A stretch of DNA of 7,193 bases from Planktothrix sp. UBA8402 (GTDB lineage: Bacteria; Cyanobacteriota; Cyanobacteriia; Cyanobacteriales; Microcoleaceae): assembly GCA_003456035.1 (NCBI GenBank), contig DMPJ01000458.1, forward strand, positions 1 to 7,193, given 5' to 3'. How positions within the stretch are numbered: position 1 is the stretch's first letter; each line of letters opens with the position of its first letter. The translations under genes and the position numbers were made by a program. The notes under the pieces were generated by a model. That model was not told the origin of the DNA, did not search any database, and saw nothing but the letters and a program-made list of their open reading frames with translations. Positions 5,055 through 7,193 of this stretch are shown here, one piece after another.

Positions 5055-6743
5055 ATGAAAAGACGCTCATTTCCTAAGATTTTGGTTATTAGTATAGTCG
5101 TTTTGGGACTCCTGGGAATTGGGGGTTTTTATTGGTTATCGGGTCAAAACCCCGCCACCTTAGTAACAGGTAGCACAAAAACAGCACCGGAGGCGGCAAT
5201 GTTTGTGCCTCGGACAGCCCCGGCAATGGTTTCATTATTAGTAAATCCAGATCGGTTAGAATCAGTAGGAAAGATTTTAACCTTTTCTCAAAAAAGTAAT
5301 AATAATCGGATTCAACTGAACCCAATTAAAGAAAGTCTGTTAACAAATACCGGGTTAAATTATGGGCGGGATATTCAACCCTGGTTAGGGAATGAAATTA
5401 CTTGGGCCTTAATTACCCCTGATCTGGATCGGTTGCCAAATAATGGTCAGCAACCAGGATATTTTGTCGCCTTATCAACAAAAGATTCTCAAAAAAGTCA
5501 AGAGGTTTTAGATAAATTTTGGCAAAAACAAGTTGATGCTGGTTTAGATATTGTTGATGATCAATATCGAGGAGTTAAACTTACTTATCGCCGACCATTT
5601 GCCGGGAATATTGATGATGCACCGACTTTAGTTATGGCTACTATTAACGATCGCTTTGTGTTATTTGCTAACTATCCCAAAGTGATGAAAGAAGCCTTAA
5701 ATACTGTACAAGCCAATCTGAATTTAAGTCAATCTGAATCCTATCAAAAAGCCTTACAAGAATTAAAACCAGGGGGAGTTGGGTTTGGATTCTTTAATTT
5801 AGGAGATTGGCAATTAGTGACTGACCAAACCGACGAATTTATCGGTCAACAACCTAGTTTAGCAGTATCTTTAGGGATTAATTCTCAAGGATTATTAGCG
5901 GAAACGGCGTTAATTGCTACCGTAGAGGAAGATACAACTAACCCATCTCCGGCATTTTCTCAACCCGTAGAAGTGTTAAAATATATTAGTTCCAATAGTC
6001 CGTTATTAATTGCGGGAAAAGACTTAAATCAACTCTGGACAGATTTCTCTGAAATTGTTTCCGCAAATCGAGCTTTAGAACAATTTATTAGCCAACCAAT
6101 AGCCGTAATTAAAAGTTTATGGGGTTTAGATTTACCTGAAGATATTTTCAGTTGGGTGACTGGAGAATATGCTTTAGCTGTAGTTCCCCATAGCAATGAA
6201 AAATGGGATTGGGTTTTTGTTGCAGAACGTTCAGAAAATGCTAATCTAGCTATTGAAAATTTAGATCAAATAGCGACAGCACAAGGCTATAGTCTGGGAT
6301 CATTTAATCTTAATAATAATACCCTTTCGGCTTGGACAAAATTAACCCCTATAGTTTTGGAGAAAAAAGATCAAGCCAAAACCCAAACTAGATTAATTGA
6401 AGCTAATGCAAAAGGAGTACATTCAACCGTAGGGAAATATGAAATTTTTACAACTTCTGTGGAAGCAATGGATGAGGCTTTAGACTTGGCAAAAACGGAA
6501 AATATTATTACTCAAAATCCCGACTTTAAGGCTAGTATTGAAGTTTTACCGCAAACAAATGATGGTTATTTCTATCTAAATTGGCTAACCAGTCGAAATT
6601 TTTTAAATCAACAATTCCCTTTGTTTAAGTTAGTAGAACTTTCGGCTAAACCGTTTTTTGATAATTTGCGATCGTTTACCATTAGTAGTAGTGATCGTGT
6701 CGGGAATATTCAACACGCAACCGTATTTTTAAGACTGCGTTAG
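5055..6743 (+). CDS. DUF3352 domain-containing membrane-anchored protein
   Basis: A 562-residue protein of the DUF3352 family, common in cyanobacteria and of unknown function. A short basic N-terminus (MKRRSFPK) and one hydrophobic helix (about 9-28, ILVISIVVLGLLGIGGFYWL) suggest an uncleaved anchor or signal sequence, with the rest in the periplasm or lumen. The soluble part appears to be an internal duplication. NYGRDIQPWLGNEITWALI (102-120) matches DLPEDIFSWVTGEYALAVV (359-377), and FVLFANYPKVMKEAL (201-215) matches YEIFTTSVEAMDEAL (462-476). No catalytic motif is evident, so a binding or structural role is possible. The ATG at 5055 lacks its own Shine-Dalgarno sequence and overlaps the stop of a 9-codon upstream frame. 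The gene is divergent from the kinase gene and is followed by repeats, with no downstream partner on its strand. The family call is good; the function is unknown. Confidence 0.88.
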   Translation: MKRRSFPKILVISIVVLGLLGIGGFYWLSGQNPATLVTGSTKTAPEAAMFVPRTAPAMVSLLVNPDRLESVGKILTFSQKSNNNRIQLNPIKESLLTNTGLNYGRDIQPWLGNEITWALITPDLDRLPNNGQQPGYFVALSTKDSQKSQEVLDKFWQKQVDAGLDIVDDQYRGVKLTYRRPFAGNIDDAPTLVMATINDRFVLFANYPKVMKEALNTVQANLNLSQSESYQKALQELKPGGVGFGFFNLGDWQLVTDQTDEFIGQQPSLAVSLGINSQGLLAETALIATVEEDTTNPSPAFSQPVEVLKYISSNSPLLIAGKDLNQLWTDFSEIVSANRALEQFISQPIAVIKSLWGLDLPEDIFSWVTGEYALAVVPHSNEKWDWVFVAERSENANLAIENLDQIATAQGYSLGSFNLNNNTLSAWTKLTPIVLEKKDQAKTQTRLIEANAKGVHSTVGKYEIFTTSVEAMDEALDLAKTENIITQNPDFKASIEVLPQTNDGYFYLNWLTSRNFLNQQFPLFKLVELSAKPFFDNLRSFTISSSDRVGNIQHATVFLRLR

Positions 6744-6751
6744 TCGATCCA

Positions 6752-6766
6752 AGAAACCCGGTTTCT
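6752..6766. repeat. Palindromic 15-mer AGAAACCCGGTTTCT
   Basis: Seven-base arms (AGAAACC / GGTTTCT) around one central C, 8 nt after the DUF3352 stop. I recall similar palindromes as dispersed repeats in Oscillatoriales. It could fold at the end of the DUF3352 mRNA, but no T-run follows on the plus strand, so I do not call it an intrinsic terminator. Confidence 0.6.
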
Positions 6767-6796
6767 GTCAGAGGTTGACTATTCTTGATCAAAACA

Positions 6797-6847
6797 AGCG
6801 AGCAAGGACGCTCAAAACAAGCGGTAGTGCGAGCGTCCTCGCTCGCT
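6797..6847. repeat. Long imperfect inverted repeat (REP-like or terminator-like hairpin)
   Basis: The 17-nt arms 6797-6813 and 6831-6847 are complementary at 16 of 17 positions, around a 17-nt loop. The right arm can also fold on itself: GCGAGCG (6829-6835), loop TCCT, CGCTCGC (6840-6846). A 12-nt direct repeat TCAAAACAAGCG occurs at 6789-6800 and 6812-6823. On the minus strand the long stem is followed by TGTTTTGA, as in an intrinsic terminator. The high G+C of the stem contrasts with its AT-rich surroundings, which suggests a dispersed element. Confidence 0.7.
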
Positions 6848-6853
6848 AGGATG

Positions 6854-6879
6854 TATAGCAATCTTGCTATCTTGCTATA
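6854..6879. repeat. TATAGCAA / TTGCTATA palindrome with 8-bp tandem unit
   Basis: TATAGCAA (6854-6861) is complementary to TTGCTATA (6872-6879). The unit ATCTTGCT is present twice in tandem (6861-6876), so ATAGCAA can pair alternatively with the first TTGCTAT (6864-6870). The two pairings are mutually exclusive. This is probably a dispersed palindromic repeat with one unit expanded. Confidence 0.55.
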
Positions 6880-6962
6880 GAAATTTTGAGGGAAAGTCTG
6901 ATCGAGTTTGGCAGTCTTGTTGATCGCCTAACTACCTTGAATACTGCTATGCAAAGTTTAAA

Positions 6963-6991
6963 ATTATACACTAAAATCGAATTATTGTCAA
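6963..6991 (-). promoter_or_regulatory. Perfect-consensus sigma70 promoter, minus strand
   Basis: On the minus strand TTGACA (6991-6986), exactly 17 nt, then TATAAT (6968-6963). Both hexamers and the spacing match the consensus completely, the best such match I found in the window. Transcription would start near 6956 and run toward the DUF3352 3' end, where no gene lies on that strand. It lies about 120 bp downstream of the probable minus-strand gene at the right edge, so it is not that gene's promoter. Confidence 0.6.
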
Positions 6992-7017
6992 TACCGAGAT
7001 TTAATTTTTACACAATC

Positions 7018-7047
7018 TTGATAAAATTGCTATTTTCTGAATAAAAT
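7018..7047 (+). promoter_or_regulatory. Possible plus-strand promoter
   Basis: TTGATA (7018-7023), an 18-nt spacer, then TAAAAT (7042-7047) resembles a housekeeping promoter. No reading frame follows on this strand in the window, and a transcript would be antisense to the partial minus-strand gene. In such AT-rich DNA a chance match is quite possible. Confidence 0.2.
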
Positions 7048-7113
7048 AACACCCTAAATGTAAATATTTGGATTTATCTCTGGGCAAAATCCTGATTCCG
7101 ATCTATGATCATC

Positions 7114-7193
7114 TTAATGGTTAAAAAGTGTGTCTTCAATCGGTAAACCAAATGGGTAAATCGTAGAAATCAGGGAAGCAAATACATCTGAAT
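7114..7193 (-). CDS. Probable 3' end of an unidentified gene (partial)
   Basis: On the minus strand one frame stays open from the window edge for 25 codons to a TAA at 7116-7114. It reads SDVFASLISTIYP, then FGLPIEDTLFNH. The composition, with regular hydrophobic spacing and a FGLPIEDT segment, looks like a true protein C-terminus. The other two minus frames close after 7 and 18 codons. I do not recognise the family. The gene would be on the opposite strand to DUF3352 and convergent with it across the repeat-rich region. Confidence is limited by the very short visible stretch. Confidence 0.45.
   Translation of the reverse strand, partial: SDVFASLISTIYPFGLPIEDTLFNH

Larger units (their letters stand above)
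6789..6956 (-). ncRNA. Candidate small RNA
   Basis: A consensus promoter (6991-6963) and a terminator-like structure (stem 6847-6797, then TGTTTTGA on the minus strand) bracket about 168 nt without an ATG-initiated reading frame on the minus strand. The transcript would contain the TATAGCAA stem and end in the long G+C-rich hairpin. I recognise no known RNA family. The main doubt is that the hairpin may be a dispersed DNA repeat and not a dedicated terminator. If it fails to stop transcription, the RNA would run antisense into the DUF3352 gene. Confidence 0.25.
6744..7113. other. 370-bp non-coding, repeat-rich region
   Basis: No convincing reading frame on either strand between the DUF3352 stop and the probable partial gene at the right edge. 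The left part carries three different palindromic repeats (6752-6766, 6797-6847, 6854-6879). The right part is very AT-rich and contains a perfect-consensus minus-strand promoter (6991-6963) and a weaker plus-strand one (7018-7047). It may encode a small RNA on the minus strand. Confidence 0.6.

Noticed and set aside
5089..5325. 78-codon open frame antisense to the DUF3352 gene
   Set aside because: It mirrors the 5' part of DUF3352, has no recognisable motif and no promoter or ribosome site of its own.
6744..6861. Minus-strand open frame from a TTG at 6861 running into the DUF3352 gene
   Set aside because: It starts inside a palindromic repeat, is translated repeat sequence for its first half, has no ribosome site, and continues antisense to a real gene.
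6744..6900. CRISPR array or transposon end
   Set aside because: The repeats are palindromic, different from each other and not regularly spaced; there is no transposase fragment, no target-site duplication that I can define and no spacer-repeat rhythm.
6789..6956. 6S RNA or another known cyanobacterial small RNA
   Set aside because: The predicted ends do not pair into the long rod expected of 6S RNA, and I see no Yfr1-type conserved core. Left as an unassigned candidate.
7070..7092. GGATTT/AAATCC hairpin as a terminator for the right-edge minus-strand gene
   Set aside because: Only six A/T-rich pairs with an 11-nt loop and no T-run on the minus strand; too weak to call.

Overview
The window looks like chromosome from a filamentous, AT-rich cyanobacterium, probably of the Planktothrix/Oscillatoria/Arthrospira kind. 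The evidence is a plant/cyanobacterial-type NdhB, an ABC1 (AarF/UbiB) kinase with the cyanobacterial C-terminal membrane pair, a DUF3352 membrane-anchored protein, four copies of the octamer GCGATCGC (HIP1), and short palindromic repeats of a kind common in Oscillatoriales. The genus is inferred, not proven.

Layout: ndhB (minus, complete) fills the left 1.6 kb, and its stop codon lies inside a G/C-run repeat at the window edge. A 192-bp gap with an interrupted inverted repeat separates it from a DUF427 gene on the same strand. Next comes a divergently transcribed type II toxin-antitoxin pair (antitoxin 2443-2781, PIN-domain VapC-like toxin 2784-3203) with a near-consensus promoter. The toxin gene ends 3 bp from the stop of the convergent ABC1 kinase gene (minus, 3207-4886). 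Divergent from the kinase gene is a 562-residue DUF3352 protein (5055-6743). The last 450 bp are mostly non-coding: palindromic repeats, a perfect-consensus minus-strand promoter that may drive a small RNA, and probably the last 25 codons of a minus-strand gene running off the right edge.

The most notable observation is that the toxin-antitoxin pair sits between two direct copies of the 3' end of the kinase gene. The copy at 2335-2379, between the DUF427 gene and the antitoxin, still reads in frame as kinase residues 542-553 and then hits a stop where the intact gene has an arginine codon. The similarity stops exactly at a HIP1 octamer. This suggests that the pair arrived as an 885-bp module that displaced the old kinase 3' end and supplied a new one.

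The other genes are housekeeping or lineage-typical: NDH-1 respiration and cyclic electron flow (ndhB), and an atypical kinase family linked to quinone/lipid metabolism (ABC1). DUF427 and DUF3352 have no established function. I see no operon joining them. The toxin-antitoxin pair is the only clear accessory module.
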